Shown here: piece by piece, positions 19,093-26,860 of the stretch | Position numbering within the stretch: position 1 is the first letter of the stretch | Layout: each line of letters opens with the position of its first letter | NCBI GenBank assembly: GCA_003217965.1 | Contig: QHNB01000094.1 | Location: 1 to 42,813 of the forward strand | Direction: 5' to 3' | Length of the DNA stretch: 42,813 nt | DNA from: Verrucomicrobiota bacterium | GTDB lineage: Bacteria > Verrucomicrobiota > Verrucomicrobiia > Chthoniobacterales > UBA10450 | The notes under the pieces: generated by a model | The model's database searches: none | Told to the model about the DNA's origin: nothing | The model's input: the letters and a program-made list of their open reading frames with translations, nothing else | Translations under genes and position numbers: made by a program

Positions 19093-21789
19093 TTGTCTGA
19101 TGTGGTGGAGAGGTTTGTAATGGCGTCACCCGCCCCAATGCCCTCGGAGACAACCGCGCGTCCTCACGTCGAAATCGCGCATGTCCTGTTCATAGATGTC
19201 GTTGGCTACTCGGCCTTGCTCATCAATGAGCAGCAACAGATTCAGCAGGAACTCAATCAGGTCGTGCGCGGCACAGAACAATTTCGGATTGCAGAAGCGG
19301 AAGGTAAATTGACTCGGCTGCCGACCGGGGACGGCATGGCCCTAGTTTTCTTCACTACGCCAGAGGCGCCTGTGCAATGCGCCCTCGAAATCAGCGAAGC
19401 GTTAGCCAGCTACCCGCGGCTGAAATTGCGGATGGGGGTGCACAGCGGGCCCATTAGCAGTACTACGGACGTGAACGACCGGTCCAACATTGCCGGCGCT
19501 GCCATCAACATCGCGGAGCGGATCATGTCTTGCGGGGATGCGGGGCACATCTTGCTCTCGAGGCGGGTTGCGGAAGATCTCGGCCAATACGCGGAATGGC
19601 AGCCATATTTGCACGACCTTGGTGAGGTCCAGGTCAAGCATGGCGTAACGCTTGCGGTCGTTAATCTCTATACAGAGAAGCTGGGCAACCCGGAATTGCC
19701 ACAGAGAATCAAGGAGGCCAGAGAGGCCAAGAGCTCGAGGTCTGGGGCGTCGGCGACGAAAGATTCCGCGTCTTCCGAAGCCCGCGGCTTCTTCGAGGAA
19801 GTGCAACGACGCAAGGTTTATCGCGTCGCCGTCGCCTACATCGTGGTGGCGGGCGGCCTGATTCAGCTTGCTTCCGCCGTCTTTCCGGCGTGGGAGTTGC
19901 CAAATTGGGCGCTGCGCCTCGTGGTCGTGCTGTTGCTCACTGGTTTTCCCATCGGGCTGATACTGGCATGGGCTTTCGACGTTACGCCACAGGGCATCCG
20001 CGCAACTCCACCGCCCAGTCTCGCCTCGCCGCGCCGGCGTGGCCGGCGCAATCTTCTTATTTTACTCGGCGCGGGCGTGGTTATTTCAGCGCTGGCAGGG
20101 TTGTTTATTTTGCCGCGCGCCTCCGCCCGCAAACTAGATAAGTCAATCGCAGTCCTGCCGTTTGAAAATTTTAGCGACAGCAAAGAGAACGCATTTTTCG
20201 CCGACGGCATTCAGGATGATATCCTAACTAACCTGGCCAAGATCGGTGACTTAAAAGTAATTTCGCGCACTTCGGTCATGCCTTATCGCGGCAAAAGCGC
20301 GAGCGCGCGCGAGATCGGTAAGGCGCTTGGTGTTTCCGCCATTCTCGAAGGCAGCGTGCGCAAAGATCGCAATCGTGTTCGTGTCAACGTGCAGTTAATC
20401 AACGCGGCGAACGACGAGCATATCTGGGCGGAAGACTATGATCGCGATCTGACGGACATGTTCGCCATTCAAACCGATCTGGCCCAGAAGATTGCCAAGG
20501 AGCTGCAAGCAAAGCTTTCACCAACCGAGAAGGAACAACTCACACGCAAACCGACCGAAAACGGGGAGGCTTATCTCGCGTTTGTCGAGGGGCACAATCT
20601 GTTTGTCAGCGGGATCGAAGACATTGAGAAGCTAAAAAAAGCCGAGCAACTCTACCAACGCGCCATTCAGCTCGACCCGAATTTCGCTTTGGCTTACGCC
20701 AGCTATTCACAGCTGGAGAGTTGGCTCTTCCACACCTGGTCGAACCCTGACGCGCGCGAGAAAGCGCGCTCGCTGGCGAAACGTGCTTTGGAGTTGCAGC
20801 CCGACCTGCCCGAAGCTCATCTCGCGCTCGGCTTTTCCTATTACTATGGTGATTTGAACTTCGACGCTGCCTTGAGCGAATTCGAAAGTGCGCGGCGCGG
20901 CTTGCCCAATGGGATGGACACCTACCTCGCTCTCGGTGCGATTAAGCGACGTCAAGGGCGGTGGGCCGAATCTACCGCTGATCTCGAAAAGGCCGCAAAT
21001 CTCAGCCCAAAGGACAGCTGGCCGCTGCAAAATCTGGCGTTCAACTACCAAATGCTGCGCGATTTCAAGAAGGCCAACGAAACAGTGGACCGCGGCCTCG
21101 CCATTTCGCCAGGTTCGTTCGGACTGTGGGAAATCAAATCGAAGCTCGCCTGGTTGGAGTCGGGCGACACCAGCGTCGGCGAAAAAGGTCTGCAGCAATT
21201 GGAAAAAATATCTGACTCAAGCGAGAAGCAGCATTACCTCTGGCCCGCCCGATGTCAGATATTTCTCTGGCAACGCCGTTACGCCGAGGCATTGCAGGCC
21301 GCGGAAAATTGGCCGGACGATCTGGCTGAAGCCAAACCGGAAATGATAATCAGCAAGCAGATGCTTGTCGGATGGGCTCGCAAAAGTTTGGGTGATGAAA
21401 GCGGCGCACGCACGGCCTTTACCAAATCAAAAGAGGTTGCGCAGTCAAAGCTGGCTTCGCTGCCCAATGATGCCGGCATGCACGCTCAGCTGGGACTCGC
21501 CCTCGCTCTTCTGGGCGATAAAGAAGGTGCCGTAGCCGAATCAAAACGAGCAATGGAACTACTTCCGGAAAGTAAAGATGCATTTGAGGGGCCGTCTATC
21601 ACAGAGGCGGCTGCCCAGGTAAGCTGCATCGTTGGCGACCACGCCCGCGCTATTGAGCTGCTCGATCACCTTCTGACACGGCCGGCTGCTCTAACCGTCG
21701 CAGCGCTCAAGGTCGATCCCATCTGGGATCCGCTGCGAAATGAACCGGCCTTTCAGCAGCTGCTGTCAAAGCACGGTGCGAAAGCTTAG
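19093..21789 (+). CDS. Class III adenylate/guanylate cyclase domain + TM + TolB-like domain + TPR protein
   Basis: HVLFIDVVGYSALLI..PTGDGMALVFF; TM segment; KSIAVLPFENFSDSKENAFFADGIQDDILTNLAKI; multiple TPR-like repeats. TTG at 19093, alternative ATG at 19120. Confidence 0.88.
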   Translation: MSDVVERFVMASPAPMPSETTARPHVEIAHVLFIDVVGYSALLINEQQQIQQELNQVVRGTEQFRIAEAEGKLTRLPTGDGMALVFFTTPEAPVQCALEISEALASYPRLKLRMGVHSGPISSTTDVNDRSNIAGAAINIAERIMSCGDAGHILLSRRVAEDLGQYAEWQPYLHDLGEVQVKHGVTLAVVNLYTEKLGNPELPQRIKEAREAKSSRSGASATKDSASSEARGFFEEVQRRKVYRVAVAYIVVAGGLIQLASAVFPAWELPNWALRLVVVLLLTGFPIGLILAWAFDVTPQGIRATPPPSLASPRRRGRRNLLILLGAGVVISALAGLFILPRASARKLDKSIAVLPFENFSDSKENAFFADGIQDDILTNLAKIGDLKVISRTSVMPYRGKSASAREIGKALGVSAILEGSVRKDRNRVRVNVQLINAANDEHIWAEDYDRDLTDMFAIQTDLAQKIAKELQAKLSPTEKEQLTRKPTENGEAYLAFVEGHNLFVSGIEDIEKLKKAEQLYQRAIQLDPNFALAYASYSQLESWLFHTWSNPDAREKARSLAKRALELQPDLPEAHLALGFSYYYGDLNFDAALSEFESARRGLPNGMDTYLALGAIKRRQGRWAESTADLEKAANLSPKDSWPLQNLAFNYQMLRDFKKANETVDRGLAISPGSFGLWEIKSKLAWLESGDTSVGEKGLQQLEKISDSSEKQHYLWPARCQIFLWQRRYAEALQAAENWPDDLAEAKPEMIISKQMLVGWARKSLGDESGARTAFTKSKEVAQSKLASLPNDAGMHAQLGLALALLGDKEGAVAESKRAMELLPESKDAFEGPSITEAAAQVSCIVGDHARAIELLDHLLTRPAALTVAALKVDPIWDPLRNEPAFQQLLSKHGAKA

Positions 21790-22543
21790 CGCGGTTTTCA
21801 TCGCGCTCGTTGTCAGTGGAGGGGCGCGCGGTGAGTGGCAAATCGTCGCTGGCGCCAAGGAGGCCTCTGCGATCGCCGGCATCGAACATCGGCACGTTGT
21901 GATTCAAGATTCAGGGAACAGTGCTCGCGCGACGATTGATATTGCGCTTATTGCAGCAAAATCGGGGACGTTGCGAGTGATCGATAATCCGACCGGCAGC
22001 GAGCCTCTCGCCGATGCGATGCGGCGCGGGAATTGCGTCGCCGGTATCAACGGAGGCTATTTTGATCCCAATTTTAAGCCGATCGGGCTGACCATTTCAG
22101 ATGGTATGATTATTTCGCCGCTGATCCGCGGCCGATTGCTCACTGGTGTGCTTTGCTCATCAGATCACGGAATCGAAATCGTGCGGCTGGGCGAATTTTC
22201 CAGAAGACAGAAATTAAATGCTGCGGTCGAGTGCGGCCCATTTTTGATTGACCTCGGAAATCGGATTCGCGGTTTGGATGTAACACGATCAGCGCGGCGA
22301 ACATTTGCCGCAGTCGCGCGCGGAGGAAATGCAGCGTTGGGAGTTTCCAGCGATCTAAGCCTGGCGCAGTTAAGCGAGGCGCTGTCGAGTATTTCTCTCC
22401 GAGATGATTTCAAAATCTGGCGTGCACTGAACCTCGATGGCGGATCGTCGAGCGCGTTTTGGTTTGCTCGGGGAGAAGGCGACGCGTTTTCAATTCCGGA
22501 AGAGAAGACGGTGCGCGATTTTGTGGCGATTGTGCCAAAATAA
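21740..22543 (+). CDS. Phosphodiester glycosidase (NAGPA-like/DUF2233) family protein
   Basis: CVAGINGGYFDPNFKPIGLTISDGM, AALGVSSD, RALNLDGGSSSAFWF; signal-peptide-like N-terminus; overlaps the upstream CDS by 50 nt. Confidence 0.8.
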   Translation: MNRPFSSCCQSTVRKLSAVFIALVVSGGARGEWQIVAGAKEASAIAGIEHRHVVIQDSGNSARATIDIALIAAKSGTLRVIDNPTGSEPLADAMRRGNCVAGINGGYFDPNFKPIGLTISDGMIISPLIRGRLLTGVLCSSDHGIEIVRLGEFSRRQKLNAAVECGPFLIDLGNRIRGLDVTRSARRTFAAVARGGNAALGVSSDLSLAQLSEALSSISLRDDFKIWRALNLDGGSSSAFWFARGEGDAFSIPEEKTVRDFVAIVPK

Positions 22544-22661
22544 AACTCAGGAATTTCCGAACAGAGAAAGGGGACTCGTTCGCGCTGATGGATCACACGG
22601 GGTGCCTTGTGTATTCTAACCTCAATAGCGAGATCCTTCACTTTGTTCGGAATGACAAGTC

Positions 22662-23417
22662 ATGCGCACTTTTGGCGGATTCAAATCTCAAGATCGATTT
22701 TTTTACGGCGAGGTACGCGCCGAAGAAATAGATGTCCTGGCGCAGCCGTATTGGCTAGGAATCCGGACCACCGGCGAAATTCTTCCGCTCGATAATGTCG
22801 AGATTTCCATCCCGGTCGCGCCTTCCAAGCTGATCGCGGTCGGCTTGAACTATGCCGATCACATCGCCGAAATGAAACGGACTCCGCTCGGCACACCGCT
22901 CATTTGGTTCAAAGCGCCAAGCTCGCTCCTGGCACACAATGGCACAATCGAGATCGCGTATCCGGAACACCAGACCGATTTCGAGGTTGAGCTCGCGGTC
23001 GTGATCGGTGCGACAGCAAAAAATGTGAGCAGGGGCCGCGCGCGCGATTTCGTTTTTGGTTACACCATTGGCCAGGACATCAGCGACCGAGATCTGCAGA
23101 AGTCGGAAAAGCAATTTGGGCGCTGCAAATCGTTCGACACCTACACTCCAATAGGACCGTTCGTCTATAGCGATGTCGACGCGGCCGATCTCGACATTAC
23201 ACTCCGGCAAAACGGCGAGGTCAAGCAACGTGCCCGCACAAGTCAGATGATTTATTCGGTTGCGGAAACCGTGTCGTTTGCGAGCCAGCGGCTGACATTA
23301 TTTCCGGGGGACGTGATTTTGACCGGAACGCCCTCCGGAGTCGGTCCACTTCATCCGGGCGATGAGATCGAGGCCCGGATTGATGATTGGCCGCCGCTGC
23401 GAAATCGAGTGAAATGA
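22662..23417 (+). CDS. Fumarylacetoacetate hydrolase family protein
   Basis: IAVGLNYADHIAEM, DFEVELAVVIG, VFGYTIGQDISDRDLQ, DVILTGTPSGVGPL. Confidence 0.93.
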   Translation: MRTFGGFKSQDRFFYGEVRAEEIDVLAQPYWLGIRTTGEILPLDNVEISIPVAPSKLIAVGLNYADHIAEMKRTPLGTPLIWFKAPSSLLAHNGTIEIAYPEHQTDFEVELAVVIGATAKNVSRGRARDFVFGYTIGQDISDRDLQKSEKQFGRCKSFDTYTPIGPFVYSDVDAADLDITLRQNGEVKQRARTSQMIYSVAETVSFASQRLTLFPGDVILTGTPSGVGPLHPGDEIEARIDDWPPLRNRVK

Positions 23418-23644
23418 CAGTTTTTATTGAACAGTGAGACCGAAAATTTTCGAATGAAAGCGATTTCGCGTGCTTGCACTACATCCCAGGTACTCGGATA
23501 ATTCGATATTAATGCGCAGCGTCATACATGTTGCTGCAAGTGCTTAAGATGAAAAGTTTTGCTGGACTCCTGACGATTCCGTTTGGGATAAAGCTACGAG
23601 GGAAGATTCCTCATCTCCGAGCCGGTCCTTAATTCTCTCAGTTT

Positions 23645-24670
23645 ATGAAAACATTGCTTATCGCCTCTCTTGTCTCCGCCACCATTGCGCTGAACGCCTC
23701 TGCACAGAATCAACCGCCGCCGCCACCACCTGCGGCTACGCAAGCGCCCGCTGTGACCAATCCGGCCCAACCGGGTGCCGTTCCGCCCACGACGATGTCG
23801 CCGGCTGCTCCCGGCCAGGCGCCGGGGGCGACACAGCCGCTTGCTCCGGGAATGTCGCCGGCAGGAGCTCCTCCTGGCACCATGGCTTCCCCCGCCGGTC
23901 CGGGCGTAATGCCCAGTCCGGCTGCCTCAATGCCGGCCACGCTCAGCCCAGCGCCGTCGGGCTCCCCGTCCACGGCACAATCCCCACAAAAAGCCGGTTG
24001 GACCAACTTCATCCTCGAAAATTTCCATAAAGGCGGCCCGATTATGTGGCCGATCCTAATCATATCGATCATTGCGGTCGCGGTTGTGCTCGAACGGATT
24101 TTCTGGTGGACCGGCCGCTGGATGCGTCGCGATCCGAAACGGATCGAGAAAGTTTTTACTGCGATTGAAACGGGGGATGTGGCCGAGGCGTCCCGTCTTT
24201 CGCGTGGGTCGCGCGATCCGGTATTGCGTATGATGTGGAACGGCTTGAACCACCAGCACGCCTCGCTGCAAGGCGCGTTGCAAGTCGCCGCTGGCATCGA
24301 AATCAAACGAGCTGGCCGCTTCCTTGTCGTGATGGATACACTGGTAACGTTGGCACCCTTGCTCGGTCTTTTGGGAACGATTACCGGTCTAATTCGTTCG
24401 TTTAGCTTCCTCGGCAACGAGGAGCTGGCCGTGCAAGCGGTCACCGGCGGTATTGCTGAGGCGCTGATCGCGACGGCCTGCGGTCTTGGCATCGCCATTT
24501 TCTCACTGGTTCCGTTCAACTTCTTCACCTCGCGAGTGTCTAACTTAGAGTTCGAATTGCAGACAGCTGCGACGAACCTCGAAGTCATGTTGGAAGCCCA
24601 AAACAAAGCGCGCCAGGAAGTGGAGATCGAGTCGCGCACGCCCTCCTCAGCCACGAGGTCGTCAATTTAG
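23645..24670 (+). CDS. exbB: MotA/TolQ/ExbB proton channel family protein with Pro/Ala-rich N-terminal extension
   Basis: Signal peptide and about 100 aa P/A/G-rich region, then TMs; LVTLAPLLGLLGTITGLIRSF, GGIAEALIATACGLGIAIFSLVPFNFF. Confidence 0.9.
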   Translation: MKTLLIASLVSATIALNASAQNQPPPPPPAATQAPAVTNPAQPGAVPPTTMSPAAPGQAPGATQPLAPGMSPAGAPPGTMASPAGPGVMPSPAASMPATLSPAPSGSPSTAQSPQKAGWTNFILENFHKGGPIMWPILIISIIAVAVVLERIFWWTGRWMRRDPKRIEKVFTAIETGDVAEASRLSRGSRDPVLRMMWNGLNHQHASLQGALQVAAGIEIKRAGRFLVVMDTLVTLAPLLGLLGTITGLIRSFSFLGNEELAVQAVTGGIAEALIATACGLGIAIFSLVPFNFFTSRVSNLEFELQTAATNLEVMLEAQNKARQEVEIESRTPSSATRSSI

Positions 24671-24678
24671 GAGTTTAA

Positions 24679-25125
24679 ATGCGCGTCACCTCGCCCGTTC
24701 CTCACAAGAAAGCGCGCATTGAGATCATTCCGCTGATCGACGTTATGTTTTTCCTGCTCGCCAGCTTCATGATGGTGAGCTTGAGCCAGGTCCACATGAA
24801 GGGCATTAAAGTGAATCTGCCCACTGGTGCTTCGGGCGAAACGCAATCCAAACGCGACTACATCAGTGTGTCAGTTGATTCCAATGGTAACCCATATTTT
24901 GACAAGCAGATGGTCACCTATGAAGCGCTGACCTCAATCTTGGGCAAAGTGCATCAAGAGAATCCCGACGCCAAGGTGTTCGTCCGCGGCGATCGGGACA
25001 CGGTTCATGGGAACGTCATTCGCGTGCTCGATATCTTGCGCTCCCAAGGTTTTTATAAGATCGCTTTCGAAATCAAGAGCCAGGCGGCGGCGGGCGTGCC
25101 TTCCGCCGGAACCACTGGTCCGTAA
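24679..25125 (+). CDS. exbD: ExbD/TolR biopolymer transport protein (copy 1)
   Basis: ARIEIIPLIDVMFFLLASFMMVSLSQVHMKGIKVNLP. Confidence 0.92.
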   Translation: MRVTSPVPHKKARIEIIPLIDVMFFLLASFMMVSLSQVHMKGIKVNLPTGASGETQSKRDYISVSVDSNGNPYFDKQMVTYEALTSILGKVHQENPDAKVFVRGDRDTVHGNVIRVLDILRSQGFYKIAFEIKSQAAAGVPSAGTTGP

Positions 25126-25129
25126 AACT

Positions 25130-25768
25130 ATGGCCGGACCTGGACCTCTTCTTTATCGTCCCGCTCCCAAGTGGCAGGTAATCGCTGCGTTCGGTGGGGC
25201 CATTGCCGTGCACGGCATCGCGGTGGCGATCGCTTTCCATAAAGAACCGCCGCCTGCTGATTACTCCGATGTCCCGACGGCCACGATCGAGGCTACGCTC
25301 GACCAACCGCCGGAGGACATACCCACGCCTCCGCCGGAAGACATTCCGATTCCTGATCAACCTCCGCCGCCGGAAATCCAGCCGGAATTCCACGAAGAAA
25401 CCACTCCGCCGCCCAAGCAGAATAAACCGGCCAAAGCTCAGCCGATCAAAGCGCCGCAGGTTGCCGGTCCACCACGTCCTCCCGGCATAGCGACCGCGTC
25501 GCAGGCCAAGGCGAGCGCAATCAGTGCTCCCCGGCCGGAATATCCCTATGAAGCGCGAAGCCGTCACATTATGGGCAGTGGTGTTTGCGTGGTCACGGTC
25601 GATGTGGGCAGCGGAAACGTCACGGATGCGACTATGGTCCAAAGTATCGGCAATCCGATTCTCGACAATTCCGCCGTGAGCGCGTTTCGGCGGTGGCGAT
25701 TCAAACCGGGAAGCGTGGCAAAGGTTAAGATACCGATCACGTTTACGATGACCGGTGCGTCTTATTAG
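25130..25768 (+). CDS. tonB: TonB family energy transducer
   Basis: ORF 25007..25768, likely start MAGPGPLLYRP at 25130; N-terminal TM, proline-rich linker, C-terminal TonB domain (PRPEYPYEARSRHIMGSGVCVVTVDV..SAVSAFRRWRFKPG). Confidence 0.9.
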   Translation: MAGPGPLLYRPAPKWQVIAAFGGAIAVHGIAVAIAFHKEPPPADYSDVPTATIEATLDQPPEDIPTPPPEDIPIPDQPPPPEIQPEFHEETTPPPKQNKPAKAQPIKAPQVAGPPRPPGIATASQAKASAISAPRPEYPYEARSRHIMGSGVCVVTVDVGSGNVTDATMVQSIGNPILDNSAVSAFRRWRFKPGSVAKVKIPITFTMTGASY

Positions 25769-25769
25769 T

Positions 25770-26192
25770 ATGCGTGTTTCGTCTCCCATACCGAAAAAAC
25801 GGGCGCGCATTGAGATCATTCCGCTGATCGACGTTATGTTTTTCCTGCTCGCCAGTTTTATGATGGTGAGCTTGAGCCAGACTCACATGAAGGGAATCAA
25901 GGTCAATCTCCCCTCAACCGCCGCACCACCACCGCAACAGGTGAAAGATTTCGTCTCTATCCGTGTGTCGCCAGGAAACACCATTTTCTTTGACGGCCAA
26001 TATGTGCCTGACGATCAGGTTTTGCCTCGCCTTTATCAACTGCATCAACAGAACCCAAACATAAAAGTCTCGATCAGCTCCGAAATGATGGCGATCCACG
26101 GCGACGTAATTGCGGTGCTGGACAGAGTGCGTCAGGTCGGCATTCAAAAAGTGGGTTATCAAATTCGGGCGGCGCCGGCCATTAATCGTTAG
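25770..26192 (+). CDS. exbD: ExbD/TolR biopolymer transport protein (copy 2)
   Basis: ARIEIIPLIDVMFFLLASFMMVSLSQTHMKGIKVNLP; shares 53 bp of identical DNA with copy 1. Confidence 0.92.
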   Translation: MRVSSPIPKKRARIEIIPLIDVMFFLLASFMMVSLSQTHMKGIKVNLPSTAAPPPQQVKDFVSIRVSPGNTIFFDGQYVPDDQVLPRLYQLHQQNPNIKVSISSEMMAIHGDVIAVLDRVRQVGIQKVGYQIRAAPAINR

Positions 26193-26777
26193 TCAGCCCC
26201 CCAGGAATTCCCGCAGTTTTTCCAACGCACGGGCGCGATGGCTGATGCGGTTCTTCACCTCTGCGGGTAACTCGGCGAATGTTTCGGTAAACCCCGCCGC
26301 CACAAATGCTGGATCGTAACCGAAACCGTTTTCACCGCGGGGCGAGTCGGCGATGAGCCCACGCGACTCGCCGCTCACTGCTTTCAAAATTTTCCCGTTA
26401 TGGGCGATGACGATGACGCAGCGGAAACGCGCCGATCGCCTCGGCCGGTGCAATTTTTCCAATTCCCGGAAAAGTTTCTCTACGTTATCGCGATCGGTTG
26501 CGCGGTCGCCGGCGAAACGAGCCGAACAAATTCCGGGGGCGCCGCCGAGAGCATCCACCTCCAAGCCCGAGTCATCCGCAATGACGAGCTCCTTCGGGCG
26601 CACTCGCGAAACGGCAAGGGCTTTGATCGCTGCATTCTCCTCAAAAGTGCTGCCTGTTTCCGCGATTTCCGGTAGATCGTGCTCGTTGCTCAGATCAGTG
26701 ACCTGAAATTGGGGCCCGAGCAGATCGGCAAATTCCCGCGTCTTGTGCCGGTTCCGCGTTGCGAGCAAGATTTTCAT
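26193..26777 (-). CDS. rdgB: RdgB/HAM1 family non-canonical purine NTP pyrophosphatase
   Basis: LLATRNRHKTREF, ADDSGLEVDALGGAPGICSARFAG, GENGFGYDPAFV, SHRARAL. Confidence 0.95.
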   Translation of the reverse strand: MKILLATRNRHKTREFADLLGPQFQVTDLSNEHDLPEIAETGSTFEENAAIKALAVSRVRPKELVIADDSGLEVDALGGAPGICSARFAGDRATDRDNVEKLFRELEKLHRPRRSARFRCVIVIAHNGKILKAVSGESRGLIADSPRGENGFGYDPAFVAAGFTETFAELPAEVKNRISHRARALEKLREFLGG

Positions 26778-26860
26778 AAACAGGATAAGTCGGCAAAGCA
26801 GCGGCGCCCGTAAATTTTTCAGTTTCTTTCCTGGATTCCTGTGTTCCTGATTGTTCTCGG

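Noticed and set aside
23441-23452. cgaaaattttcg palindrome after the FAH gene
   Set aside because: Short AT-rich 12-bp palindrome without a T-run; could be chance.
23710-24654. 314-aa minus-strand ORF opposite exbB
   Set aside because: Shadow ORF antisense to a clear ExbB; composition (Gly/Ala runs) mirrors the proline-rich coding strand.
25073-25819. 248-aa minus-strand Arg-rich ORF opposite tonB
   Set aside because: Arg-rich mirror of a Pro-rich TonB linker; not a credible gene.
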